Assembly: GCA_965208965.1 (NCBI GenBank) | Contig: OZ242384.1 | Span: forward strand, 5,332,001 to 5,396,000 | Source of the DNA: Bin5 sp965208965 | GTDB lineage: Bacteria > Chloroflexota > Anaerolineae > Caldilineales > Caldilineaceae | Direction of reading: 5' to 3' | Length of the DNA stretch: 64,000 nucleotides | Part shown: positions 35,551 through 43,964 of the stretch, piece after piece | Layout of the letters: each line of letters begins with the position of its first letter | Position numbering within the stretch: the first letter of the stretch is position 1 | Notes under the pieces: model-generated | What the model was told of the DNA's origin: nothing | Database searches by the model: none | The model's input: only the letters and a program-made list of their open reading frames with translations | Translations under genes and position numbers: made by a program

Positions 35551-37053
35551 ATGGTAAGCGCGAGTAAACCCAATGTCCTGATATTTCTCTGCGACCAGTT
35601 GCGCATCGATTGGCTGGCATGCTATGGGGAGACGGCCGTGCGGACACCGAACATTTCCGCCCTGGCGCAGGATTCCTGTGTTTTCGAGCGGGCGTATACG
35701 CCCTGCGCGATCTGCTCACCAGCTCGCGCCAGTCTGCTGACCGGCCTCTACCCCCACGGCCACCACATGTTCAACAATTCCACCCCTCGCTATTCCTACT
35801 GCGAGCAGATGCGGCCCGGAGTCGCGATGATTCAGGACTGGATCGACGAGGAGAGCGACTACGAGTCGGCCTGGTTTGGGAAGTGGCACGTCGGACCTGC
35901 CCAGGACCTGTTTGACTCCCGCTTCCACCATACGCAAACGCCCTACGAAGGCGGCCCCGAGTTTCTGACCAGTTCACACTGGCATCCCACTACCCGCATC
36001 GCGCCCCTGGTGGAGAGCGTCGGCCGAGGTACGGCAGGAACGCTTGATGTCGGGCTGGAGGGCTTCCCCGATGTTGTTGCGGCCCGCTACTCCCAGGCGT
36101 TCCTGCAAAACCGCGACGGGACGAAGCCCTTTTTCCTGACCTGCTCCTTCCCCGGGCCGCACAGCCCTTGGATGGTCCCAGACGAATGGGGCATTCGCTA
36201 CGACGCGGCTGACATCGAATTATGGCCCAATCGCTTCGACAATTTTGAAGGGAAACCGATCAACCAGCGAAAGCTGCGCCTGATGCAGGACGTTCGCGAG
36301 CAGGAACTCGTGCAGTCCGCCGCGCGCCCGTTGCCGGAGGGGCATTCCCGTCAGTCTCAGGAGATAAAGGACCGGGAGTTGCAGGAGTTGCTGGCCTGTT
36401 GCTACTCCTATCTGGAGTTGATCGACCAGATGGTTGGCGAAGTGGTGGCAACGCTCAAGGAACTGGACCTGTATGAGGAGACCGCCATCGTCTTCACGGC
36501 GGATCATGGCGATATGGCCGGGTCTCACGGCCTTATGAACAAGGGCGCGTACATGTATGACGAGATCTACCGTATTCCCCTGCTGGTAAAAGCCCCGGGA
36601 ACGCCCCTGCCCAGCCGAAGCTCCGCATTTGTGCATCTGATGGATGTTACCGCGACGTGTTTGCACTTGATGGCGGGGGAAAAGCAGGAGAGCATGATGG
36701 GGCAAAGCCTGCACGGCGAGTCACTGCTTCCTCTCGTGCAGGGAGACAACGACTGGGGCCGGGCAATGCACTACGCTGAGTACCACGGCGACTGGTACGG
36801 TCACTACTCGGCGCGGATGGTGACCGACGGCCGCTGGAAGCTGGTGTGGAACCTGACCGATCTTTGCGAGCTGTACGACCTGGAGAACGACCCTCACGAA
36901 CTACAAAACCGCTTCTATGATCCCGGGTTGGAAGCGGTACGTGCCACCTACTTCGAACACCTGACTGATGAGGCGAAACGCACGGACGACGCGCAGTTAC
37001 GGCTGCTGCTGCCGCAGGTCGAACTTGCGGCACAGGGAACGGCCGGGCTCTGA
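35551..37053 (+). CDS. Type I sulfatase (formylglycine-dependent), copy 1 of 3
   Basis: A 500-residue arylsulfatase-family hydrolase that releases sulfate from sulfate esters. The maturation motif C55-S-P-A-R followed by ASLLTG marks the Cys converted to formylglycine. Other metal or active-site regions are NVLIFLCDQLRID (metal Asp region), GKWHVGP (conserved Lys and His) and TADHGDMAGSHG (D318-H319). No signal peptide or membrane anchor is present, so unlike most sulfatases it is predicted cytoplasmic. Compared with the next two copies it has an insertion of about 20 residues around residues 248-268. The Cys-type motif needs a formylglycine-generating enzyme or anSME, and none is in the window. 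Confidence 0.92.
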   Translation: MVSASKPNVLIFLCDQLRIDWLACYGETAVRTPNISALAQDSCVFERAYTPCAICSPARASLLTGLYPHGHHMFNNSTPRYSYCEQMRPGVAMIQDWIDEESDYESAWFGKWHVGPAQDLFDSRFHHTQTPYEGGPEFLTSSHWHPTTRIAPLVESVGRGTAGTLDVGLEGFPDVVAARYSQAFLQNRDGTKPFFLTCSFPGPHSPWMVPDEWGIRYDAADIELWPNRFDNFEGKPINQRKLRLMQDVREQELVQSAARPLPEGHSRQSQEIKDRELQELLACCYSYLELIDQMVGEVVATLKELDLYEETAIVFTADHGDMAGSHGLMNKGAYMYDEIYRIPLLVKAPGTPLPSRSSAFVHLMDVTATCLHLMAGEKQESMMGQSLHGESLLPLVQGDNDWGRAMHYAEYHGDWYGHYSARMVTDGRWKLVWNLTDLCELYDLENDPHELQNRFYDPGLEAVRATYFEHLTDEAKRTDDAQLRLLLPQVELAAQGTAGL

Positions 37054-37146
37054 TTCCAACGAGAGGCAAGTTGCGGCACAGCCGTCACCGCTGAACAGGC
37101 TCCTTAGTGTGTTCGCCCGAAGATAAGTTCGCAAAAGGCAGCCTGT

Positions 37147-38613
37147 ATGTCCAGCGCGAGCAGACCCAACGTACTGATCTTTCTCTGTGACCAGTTGCGA
37201 ATCGATCTGTTGAGCTGTTACCAGGAGACTCTGGTCAGAACTCCTCATATCACCGCCCTGGCCAGCGACTCCTGCCTCTTTGAACGGGCCTATACGCCCT
37301 GCGCGATCTGCTCGCCTGCCCGCGCCAGCCTGCTCACCGGCCTCTACCCGCACGGCCACCACTTGTTCAACAACACTTCGCCTCGCTATTCCTACTGCGA
37401 GCACCTGCGGCCGGACATAACGATGCTGCAGGACTGGATCGACGAGGAAACCGAGTATGAATCGGCCTGGTTTGGCAAGTGGCACATTGGCCCGGCGCGG
37501 GACCTGTTCGACTCCCGTTTTCACAATACGCACGACGAGCCATACCAAGGCGGACCCGTCTTTCTGGGCACCACGAATTGGAACAACAAGACACAGATCG
37601 CCCCCCTTGTTCAAAGCGTGGGGCGCGGCGCCGCCGGCACGCTGGACGTGGCGATGGAAGGGTTTCCCGATGTGGCCGCGGCCCGCTACATGCAGAATTT
37701 TCTGCAGACACGAGACTCGACAAGGCCCTTTTTCGCCACCTGTTCTTTCCCCGGGCCTCACTTTCCCTGGATGGTTCCTGAGGAGTGGGGTATACGCTAC
37801 GATCCGGCTGACATTGAGATGTGGCCCAATCGCTATGACACGTTCGAGGGCAAACCTATCAACCAGAGGAAAATCCGCCTGTTGAACGAGGCACAAGCCG
37901 GTGATCTTTCCGCTGATGAGCAGGACCGGGAGCTGAAGGAGATGCTGGCCTGCTGCTTCTCCTACATGGAGCTGATTGACGAGATGGTGGGCGAAGTCGT
38001 AGCAACTCTCAAGGAGCTTGGAATTTACGAAGATACAGCCATCATATTTGCTGCGGACCATGGCGACATGGCTGGATCTCATGGGCTGTTGAATAAGGGC
38101 GCCTACATGTATGATGAAACATACCGCATCCCTTTGCTTCTCAAGACACCCGGGGCGGGAGGCGCATCGCGAAACAGCTCTTTTGTGCACCTGATGGACG
38201 TGACGGCCACGTGTCTTCATCTGATGACGGGTTCGGAGCAGGACAGTTTGTCAGGTCGGAGCCTTCACGGGCAGTCTCTGTTGCCGCTGGCCGAGGGTGT
38301 GGCGGAGTGGCCGCGCGTTGTGCATTACGCGCAGTATCACGGGGACTGGTACGGTCACTACTCGGCGCGGATGGTGACCGACGGCCGCTGGAAATTGGTC
38401 TGGAACCTGACCGATCTTTGCGAGCTGTACGACCTGGAGAACGACCCCAACGAGCTGCAAAACCGCTTCTACGATCCCGGCTTGGAAGAGGTACGCGCCA
38501 CGTACTTCGATTATCTGACAGCCGAGGCGATACGCACGGATGACGCGCAGTTGCATCTGCTGCTGCCGCAAGTCGAGATTGAAGCGCAGGGAACGCACGG
38601 GCTCCGAGTCTAA
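37147..38613 (+). CDS. Type I sulfatase, copy 2 of 3
   Basis: A 488-residue paralogue of the sulfatases on either side. The formylglycine motif is C55-S-P-A-R in CAICSPARASLLTG. It also has NVLIFLCDQLRIDLL, GKWHIGPARDLFDSRFH, TCSFPGPHFPWMVPEEWGIRYDP and AADHGDMAGSHGLLNKGAYMYDE. No secretion signal. It is much closer to copy 3 than to copy 1 at both protein and DNA level, which shows two duplication steps. Where copies 1 and 3 have SSHWHP after the conserved GGP(E/V)FL it reads TTNWNN, so substrate-pocket differences between copies are likely. Gaps of 93 and 87 nt separate it from its neighbours, consistent with one transcript. Confidence 0.92.
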   Translation: MSSASRPNVLIFLCDQLRIDLLSCYQETLVRTPHITALASDSCLFERAYTPCAICSPARASLLTGLYPHGHHLFNNTSPRYSYCEHLRPDITMLQDWIDEETEYESAWFGKWHIGPARDLFDSRFHNTHDEPYQGGPVFLGTTNWNNKTQIAPLVQSVGRGAAGTLDVAMEGFPDVAAARYMQNFLQTRDSTRPFFATCSFPGPHFPWMVPEEWGIRYDPADIEMWPNRYDTFEGKPINQRKIRLLNEAQAGDLSADEQDRELKEMLACCFSYMELIDEMVGEVVATLKELGIYEDTAIIFAADHGDMAGSHGLLNKGAYMYDETYRIPLLLKTPGAGGASRNSSFVHLMDVTATCLHLMTGSEQDSLSGRSLHGQSLLPLAEGVAEWPRVVHYAQYHGDWYGHYSARMVTDGRWKLVWNLTDLCELYDLENDPNELQNRFYDPGLEEVRATYFDYLTAEAIRTDDAQLHLLLPQVEIEAQGTHGLRV

Positions 38614-38700
38614 TATCGGGCCAGCTCCAATGCCGTTGCCGGGGCTCCATTCGTTGCCGCCTGTGCTCACTCCACGATGATTGCTTGAAAGGCGATTTGT

Positions 38701-40170
38701 ATGGCCAGCGCTACCAAACCCAACGTACTGATCTTTCTCTGCGACCAGTTGCGAATCGATCTGTTGACCTGTTACCAGGAGACTCTGGTGCGAACGCCGA
38801 ACATCACGGCCTTGGCCGGGGATTCCTGCCTGTTCGAACGGGCTTATACACCGCTGGCTCTCTGTTCGCCTGCCCGCGCCAGCCTGCTCACCGGCCTCTA
38901 CCCCCACGGTCATCACATGTTCAACAACTCCACCCCGCATTATTCCTACTGCGAACACCTGCGGCCGGACATGACGATGCTTCAGGACTGGATCGGCGAC
39001 GCGGGCGACTACGAGTCGGCCTGGTTTGGCAAGTGGCACATCGGTCCGGCGCAGGACCTGTTCGACTCCCGGTTCCATCACACGCACGACAAGCCGCACG
39101 AAGGCGGACCCGTCTTTCTGGACAGTTCGCACTGGCATCCAAACACGCGCATTGCCCCCCTTGTTCAGAGCGTGGGGCGCGGCACGGCAGGCACGCTGGA
39201 CGTGGGGATGGAGGGGTTTCCCGACGTGGCAGCGGCCCGCTACACACAGGAGTTTCTGCACAGTCGTGACACGACAAGGCCCTTTTTCGCTACCTGTTCC
39301 TTCCCGGGTCCCCACTTTCCCTGGATGGTTCCGGAAGAGTGGGGAATCCGCTACGACCCGGCTGACATCGAAATGTGGCCCAATCGCTATGACTCTTTTG
39401 AGGGCAAACCTATCAACCAGAGGAAGATACGCCTCTTGAACGAGTCCAATGCCGGCGGTCTTTCTTCAGAGGAACAGGACCAGGAGCTTAAGGAGATGCT
39501 GGCCTGCTGCTTTTCTTACATAGAGTTGATCGACGAGATGGTGGGCGAGGTCGTATCAACACTCAAAGAGCTCGGCCTCTATGAAGATACAGCCATAATC
39601 TTCACTGCGGACCATGGCGACATGGCCGGATCGCATGGGCTGATAAATAAGGGCGCCTATATGTATGACGAAATCTATCGCATTCCCATGCTACTGAAGA
39701 GGCCCGGGGCGGCCGGCGCATCACGCAACAGCTCTTTTGTTCACCTGATGGACGTGACGGCCACGTGTCTGCACCTGATGACGGGTTCGGAGCAGGACAG
39801 TTTGTCGGGGCGGAGCCTTCACGGGCAGTCTTTGCTGCCACTGGCAGCGGGGGAGGCGGAGTGGCCGCGCAGTATGCATTACGCGCAGTATCACGGGGAC
39901 CCGTGGGGTCACTATTCCTCCCGCATGGTGACCGACGGACGCTGGAAGCTGGTCTGGAACCTGACCGATCTGTGCGAACTGTACGATTTGGAGAATGACC
40001 CACACGAGTTGCAAAACCGATTCTACGATCCGGCATGTGAAGAGGTTCGTACTGCCTGCTTCGATTATCTCTTGGCCGAGGCGAGGCGTACCGGCGACGC
40101 CCAAGTTTTTCTGCTTAAGCCGGAACACGAGCTGGCTATTTCAGGGATCCCTGTTCCTGGAAGCTTCTGA
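38701..40170 (+). CDS. Type I sulfatase, copy 3 of 3
   Basis: A 489-residue paralogue with the motif C55-S-P-A-R in LALCSPARASLLTG (the residues before the Cys differ from the other two copies). Conserved parts are NVLIFLCDQLRIDLL, GKWHIGPAQDLFDSRFHHTHD, FPDVAAARYTQEFL and TADHGDMAGSHGLINKGAYMYDE. No signal peptide, so cytoplasmic. Its C-terminus (LKPEHELAISGIPVPGSF) departs from the DAQLxLLLPQVE ending of the other two copies. Large parts of its DNA match copy 2 almost base for base, so recombination between copies is plausible. It is followed by an LLM oxidoreductase gene after about 95 nt. Confidence 0.92.
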   Translation: MASATKPNVLIFLCDQLRIDLLTCYQETLVRTPNITALAGDSCLFERAYTPLALCSPARASLLTGLYPHGHHMFNNSTPHYSYCEHLRPDMTMLQDWIGDAGDYESAWFGKWHIGPAQDLFDSRFHHTHDKPHEGGPVFLDSSHWHPNTRIAPLVQSVGRGTAGTLDVGMEGFPDVAAARYTQEFLHSRDTTRPFFATCSFPGPHFPWMVPEEWGIRYDPADIEMWPNRYDSFEGKPINQRKIRLLNESNAGGLSSEEQDQELKEMLACCFSYIELIDEMVGEVVSTLKELGLYEDTAIIFTADHGDMAGSHGLINKGAYMYDEIYRIPMLLKRPGAAGASRNSSFVHLMDVTATCLHLMTGSEQDSLSGRSLHGQSLLPLAAGEAEWPRSMHYAQYHGDPWGHYSSRMVTDGRWKLVWNLTDLCELYDLENDPHELQNRFYDPACEEVRTACFDYLLAEARRTGDAQVFLLKPEHELAISGIPVPGSF

Positions 40171-40264
40171 GCCACCGGCGCCGCCGCGGATTCTGCGACA
40201 ATACCTCATAGACCAACTCTACCCGTAAGTTCAATTCCACAAGAAGAACATAAGGAGAATAACG

Positions 40265-41134
40265 ATGAAATTTGGTGTCTTTCTTCCCAGCCACGGGCCG
40301 GCGAAATCGCCGCAGTCGGTCCATCAGGTGGCACAGTCGGCAGAGCAGTCTGGCTACGATTCGTGTTGGGCCGCCGATCATGTGCTTGTACATCAGCGTT
40401 TCAGCGATTTCTGCATGATCGAGACGTTTGTCACTTTAGGATATGTGGCGGCTATCACGGAGAAGATCACGTTGGGCACGACTGTACTTGTGCTGCCGCA
40501 GCGCGACCCAATCCTGGCGGCCAAGCAGGCGGCCGCGGTAGACCAGTATTGCGACGGGCGCCTGATTCTGGGGCTCGGCGTGGGCTGGATGGATGATGAG
40601 TACCGCTATTTGCGCACTGACTTCAGTAAGCGCGGCCGCATGATGGACGAGTGGATGGACGTGATGAGGGTCCTGTGGAGCGAGGACGAGCCCTCATTCC
40701 AGGGTGAGTGGATCAACTTCGAGGAAAGCGCGTTCGAGCCGAAACCGGCGCAGGAAGGCGGCCCGCCGTTCACGATAGGCGGGCTGAGCGACGCGGCTAT
40801 CCGACGTGCGGCGACGAAGGCAATTGGCTGGCATCCGATACAGATCTCGCCGGAGGAGGTCGCCGGCGGCGTGGCCAAGATGAAGGCCTGGGCAAACGGC
40901 GAGCCGCGTACAGTCGTTTTCCATGCCCGCGCTGAACTGGGTGATCAGGCGGACCCGGAAGTTTCGTTGATCAGAGGGTCGATGTCCGAAATCAATGATC
41001 TCATCGGGCGCTATGACGAAGCGGGGGTCGAGCATATGCTGTTCGACTTCAATACGACCCCTACGGCCGGCGGCATTCAGGATCAGATGGAGAGGATCGC
41101 GTCTGACGTTTTCCCGGTCCATCAGACGGCGTAG
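40265..41134 (+). CDS. LLM-class oxidoreductase, probably F420-dependent
   Basis: A 289-residue luciferase-like flavin/deazaflavin enzyme. It has KFGVFLPSHGP at strand 1, SGYDSCWAADHVLV, ITLGTTVLVLPQRDPILAAKQAAAVD and the family-typical LILGLGVGWMDDEYRYL followed by KRGRMMDEWMDVMRVLW. This pattern is that of the shorter F420-dependent LLM subfamily common in Actinobacteria and Chloroflexota, so F420H2 is the likely cofactor. The ribosome site AAGGAG lies 9 nt upstream. It ends cluster E; the next gene is on the opposite strand only 29 nt away, so transcription converges here. No clear two-way terminator is visible in that gap. Confidence 0.87.
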   Translation: MKFGVFLPSHGPAKSPQSVHQVAQSAEQSGYDSCWAADHVLVHQRFSDFCMIETFVTLGYVAAITEKITLGTTVLVLPQRDPILAAKQAAAVDQYCDGRLILGLGVGWMDDEYRYLRTDFSKRGRMMDEWMDVMRVLWSEDEPSFQGEWINFEESAFEPKPAQEGGPPFTIGGLSDAAIRRAATKAIGWHPIQISPEEVAGGVAKMKAWANGEPRTVVFHARAELGDQADPEVSLIRGSMSEINDLIGRYDEAGVEHMLFDFNTTPTAGGIQDQMERIASDVFPVHQTA

Positions 41135-41163
41135 GGGTAAGCATCCGAAGTCGGGCAGACCGA

Positions 41164-42240
41164 CTACGAGGCATGGATCTCCTCGACCTCTGCCCAGCCG
41201 CCACAGTCCTTGGAAGCCTCCGCGGCGAGGCCGCTCATATGGAGTTGTGCGACGGACTTTGCGTCCGCGGGAAGCGGCCCGGTCCCAAGCTTTTCTCTGA
41301 GAGCATCAACGTCGCTATCTTCAGAGGCAGTTTCAGCCAGGGGCACGCCGTTGACGGCGTCGAGAAACAAGGCGACACATTCGTTCATGCCGGGCCAGCC
41401 GGCGCGCGGCTCCGACTCAGCTATCATTTCGACGGACCAGTCGCTCTGGCCGCGTGTGCGCTGGCGCAGTTCGCCGGAGAAGAGATCGACTACCAGGTCG
41501 CCGTCCTCTCCGTTCACTTCGACAGTCGTCTCCAGTTCAACGACACAGCCGAGATTGACCTGTACGGTACCCCACGTACCGCCATAGTCGTAGAGTCCCT
41601 GGCACTGCCGCTGGGCGCGTCCCGGCAGCCCCTCGCCTTCAAGGATCAGGACGCGCGAAGGCGTTGCGTCGAGGATGCGGTTGAGGGTATCCACGTACCA
41701 GGGGGCGATGTGGTTGAGCGTGCTCAGGTCTGCTTCCGGGTCCGCGCCCCAGTTCGATTGTAGTCGCACCGATGCGGTATGGACCTGCCCGATGACCCCG
41801 TCGCGCACACGCCTGGCTGCCTCGATGAAGACGGGAATGAAGCCGATTTCGAGGTCGGCGTGGGTTACCTGGGGCGCCTTCAGCAGGCGGTCCACCATTG
41901 GGCGGAGACGCTGGCGCCGGTTGGAGAGGGGCGGTTCATAGAACATCGGCACGCCAGCGTCGAGCGCAGCGGTCAGCGCTTCCTCGTGCGCGTCGTCGGA
42001 GACGGCGATGAAGACGGCGTCAACGGGCGGGCCTTCCAACAGATCTGCGGCATTTGAGAAGACGGCGACTTCCGGGCCGAGTTCGGAGGTGATGCGCTGC
42101 TGCGTTGCCGCGCTTGGCGCGGCAGCGGAGACAATGCGGGCGCGCCCGTCTCGTTGCAGGGCGGGTACGTAGGCCATGCGGGTCCAGCTGCCGTAGCCGA
42201 TAAGTCCGACGCGAAAATCCATTTCGTTCAGTTTTCTCAT
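41164..42240 (-). CDS. Gfo/Idh/MocA-family protein with altered catalytic motif
   Basis: A 358-residue NAD(P)-binding oxidoreductase-fold protein. The N-terminal Rossmann domain begins FRVGLIGYGSWTRMAYVPAL, and the C-terminal alpha/beta domain follows from about residue 125. In active family members an E-K-P motif provides the catalytic Lys; here it reads E102-P-P (YEPPLSN), so the Lys is missing. It may be a non-catalytic or altered-function relative, in contrast to the two intact paralogues at 50900 and 51940. The start may be 42240 or the next Met codon at 42222; neither has a strong ribosome site. It lies 46 nt downstream of the NADAR gene, but its GC-rich codon use is like the catabolic clusters, so it is probably unrelated to the toxin-antitoxin pair. 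Confidence 0.85.
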   Translation of the reverse strand: MRKLNEMDFRVGLIGYGSWTRMAYVPALQRDGRARIVSAAAPSAATQQRITSELGPEVAVFSNAADLLEGPPVDAVFIAVSDDAHEEALTAALDAGVPMFYEPPLSNRRQRLRPMVDRLLKAPQVTHADLEIGFIPVFIEAARRVRDGVIGQVHTASVRLQSNWGADPEADLSTLNHIAPWYVDTLNRILDATPSRVLILEGEGLPGRAQRQCQGLYDYGGTWGTVQVNLGCVVELETTVEVNGEDGDLVVDLFSGELRQRTRGQSDWSVEMIAESEPRAGWPGMNECVALFLDAVNGVPLAETASEDSDVDALREKLGTGPLPADAKSVAQLHMSGLAAEASKDCGGWAEVEEIHAS

Positions 42241-42286
42241 TCCATTTGGGACTAAGAAGTTAGGAAAGTTTCTTAACTCATTCCTT

Positions 42287-43012
42287 CTAGGGACAAGAAC
42301 ATCTGCTGTCTTCTAGTAAATCCGAGTCTTCCGGCGAAATAAGCTCTTGGGTAGGTTTTTCCTCGCCGTAAAAAATACTTGAGAATCTTGTCCAATCACA
42401 TAACTTACTATCGTCTGTTCCATCTATATTTTTCCAAGCAACATAGCCAGCGACCGCGCGCGCCTGGCAATTGATAGAGAGTCTAGGATTAAAGAATATG
42501 TCTGAAAAACCTTGGTACTTTTTCAGTGCATCCGTCAGTTTAGATTGCTTTCGGCAAAGGGCGGTCACATAAAGCCAATCGTAGAAGGCCGTCTGGGGTT
42601 CAATAGGGTAGTCTCTTCCAAAATAATTGAAGGCAATTACGTCGCCTGAATTACGCAACCTGTCGTCGGTCTTGGCGTTCCGACTCGATACAGAATATAG
42701 GTCATGATATGGACCCCCTTTCTCAAAAACTTTGCTCCCCTGAAAAGCGCACTCCACACTTATTTCCTGACCATCAGGAGCTCTCAGCAGGAGATCAAAA
42801 GCACTCAACGAAGAGCCCAGCGGCGAAAGGGACCTTCTTGAAACTTCTAGCACCGGAGAGATTCCTATTTCTTCGGCTGCCTCGTGCAAGGACATAATGT
42901 TCTTTTGAGTTTGCGACTTAGCAAAGCCTGGAAACCACTTGAAATCCACAGTCACTGCTGAGACCATATTGGGCCCATTTACAGTCGGGACAAAAACGGG
43001 ACGTTGTGCCAT
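42287..43012 (-). CDS. NADAR-domain antitoxin associated with DarT (DNA ADP-ribosyl glycohydrolase)
   Basis: A 241-residue protein that I recognise as the NADAR-type partner of DarT1 toxins. The opening RPVFVPTVNG, the segment TVDFKWFPGFAKSQTQKNI, the core SVECAFQGSKVFEKGGPYHDLY (residues 85-106), FYDWLYVTAL (143-152) and NPRLSINCQARAVAGYVAWK (175-194) follow the family pattern. NADAR proteins are known to remove ADP-ribose from modified guanosine bases, which would reverse the toxin's DNA lesion. It lies 93 nt downstream of the DarT gene in the same orientation. Its composition is much more AT-rich than the catabolic genes, so horizontal transfer is likely. I am confident of the family; activity on this toxin's product is inferred from gene pairing. 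Confidence 0.85.
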   Translation of the reverse strand: MAQRPVFVPTVNGPNMVSAVTVDFKWFPGFAKSQTQKNIMSLHEAAEEIGISPVLEVSRRSLSPLGSSLSAFDLLLRAPDGQEISVECAFQGSKVFEKGGPYHDLYSVSSRNAKTDDRLRNSGDVIAFNYFGRDYPIEPQTAFYDWLYVTALCRKQSKLTDALKKYQGFSDIFFNPRLSINCQARAVAGYVAWKNIDGTDDSKLCDWTRFSSIFYGEEKPTQELISPEDSDLLEDSRCSCP

Positions 43013-43105
43013 TGAAATTGCTCACATATGGAAAAGTCGACAACTGTCACAGAATCATACGCTCTCACCTATGCTGTAGAGTGCTGAGGATTCGCTGCGA
43101 CCAAC

Positions 43106-43816
43106 CTACTGAATTGTCCTCTTTTCGAAATATCCACTATCGTAATAGAAACTCGCATTGCTGGCGGTGTAATTACTATTTGACCATCTCTCCCATCCTT
43201 GAAGGTCGGAGAAGTGTACTTCTTTCACGTAAGAAACTGGGACTGACTCAAAGACCAAGACTTCCGCTTGAGGACTCGTGGGGTAATTCATAGGCAATTG
43301 CCTGTTTCGACTGAAATTAGGAAAGTCCCTGAACATTGATTCGAGTGCTTCTGGTTTCATTCTGTCCCCAATAGGGATTCTTGCCACTCTGTTGTCCGCC
43401 GCGTTGTTTGTACAGAACGCGCACTCCAGTTCATATAGAAGGCTCGCCTCAAGGAGCAGGACTACCCACTGATTGTGTTCCACTCTAAACAGATTCAAAT
43501 GCTCTTCTCTCTTCCCATAGAACAGCCTGTAATTTGGAAAACTTATTGTTAGGCAGACTGCTTCCCGATGACCATCAAATCGATTTTGGTCAATGCGCAG
43601 GAAAGAAATTCCGTTTCTCTCCAATTGGGTTCGGCCCCACAAACCCAATCGCAAAATACTGGACAAATTTTCTACTCTTGTGAAATGGCAAAGTTTCTCT
43701 ATTCCCCGTCTTTCGACAATCTCCTTAATTGACCAAATGCGGTTTTGGTTCGCTAGTTCCTCATTCATCTGCCTTGTCTCCTGAAGGATGGCCGCCCTTC
43801 GTTCATTCTGATTCAC
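43106..43816 (-). CDS. darT: DarT-family toxin, DNA base ADP-ribosyltransferase
   Basis: A 236-residue protein of the DarT/DUF4433 family, which uses NAD+ to attach ADP-ribose to bases in single-stranded DNA and so blocks replication. Hallmarks are LCHFTRVENLSSILRLGL (H44-F-T, NAD-binding helix), the Arg/aromatic block GHREAVCLTISFPNYRLFYGKR and PQAEVLVFESVPVSYVKEVHF, where E185 corresponds to the family's catalytic Glu. It starts at GTG (43816) with an AAAGGA site 7 nt upstream. The neighbouring NADAR antitoxin rather than a macrodomain DarG points to the DarT1 branch, for which guanosine modification is reported. The gene is AT-rich compared with the flanks. Toxicity and phage-defence function are inferred from family knowledge. 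Confidence 0.87.
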   Translation of the reverse strand: MNQNERRAAILQETRQMNEELANQNRIWSIKEIVERRGIEKLCHFTRVENLSSILRLGLWGRTQLERNGISFLRIDQNRFDGHREAVCLTISFPNYRLFYGKREEHLNLFRVEHNQWVVLLLEASLLYELECAFCTNNAADNRVARIPIGDRMKPEALESMFRDFPNFSRNRQLPMNYPTSPQAEVLVFESVPVSYVKEVHFSDLQGWERWSNSNYTASNASFYYDSGYFEKRTIQ

Positions 43817-43964
43817 TATCGTTCCTTTTGCAAGAGCGATTTAGGTGGAGGCTAGCCCACCATCGAGTGCGATTCATCGCATCCTCGCCAATTGGTTTCT
43901 AGAACACTCTTCCATCTCTTGACCAAAAGGCAATGAGTGCAGGTGAGTGAATCAAACGCAGACA

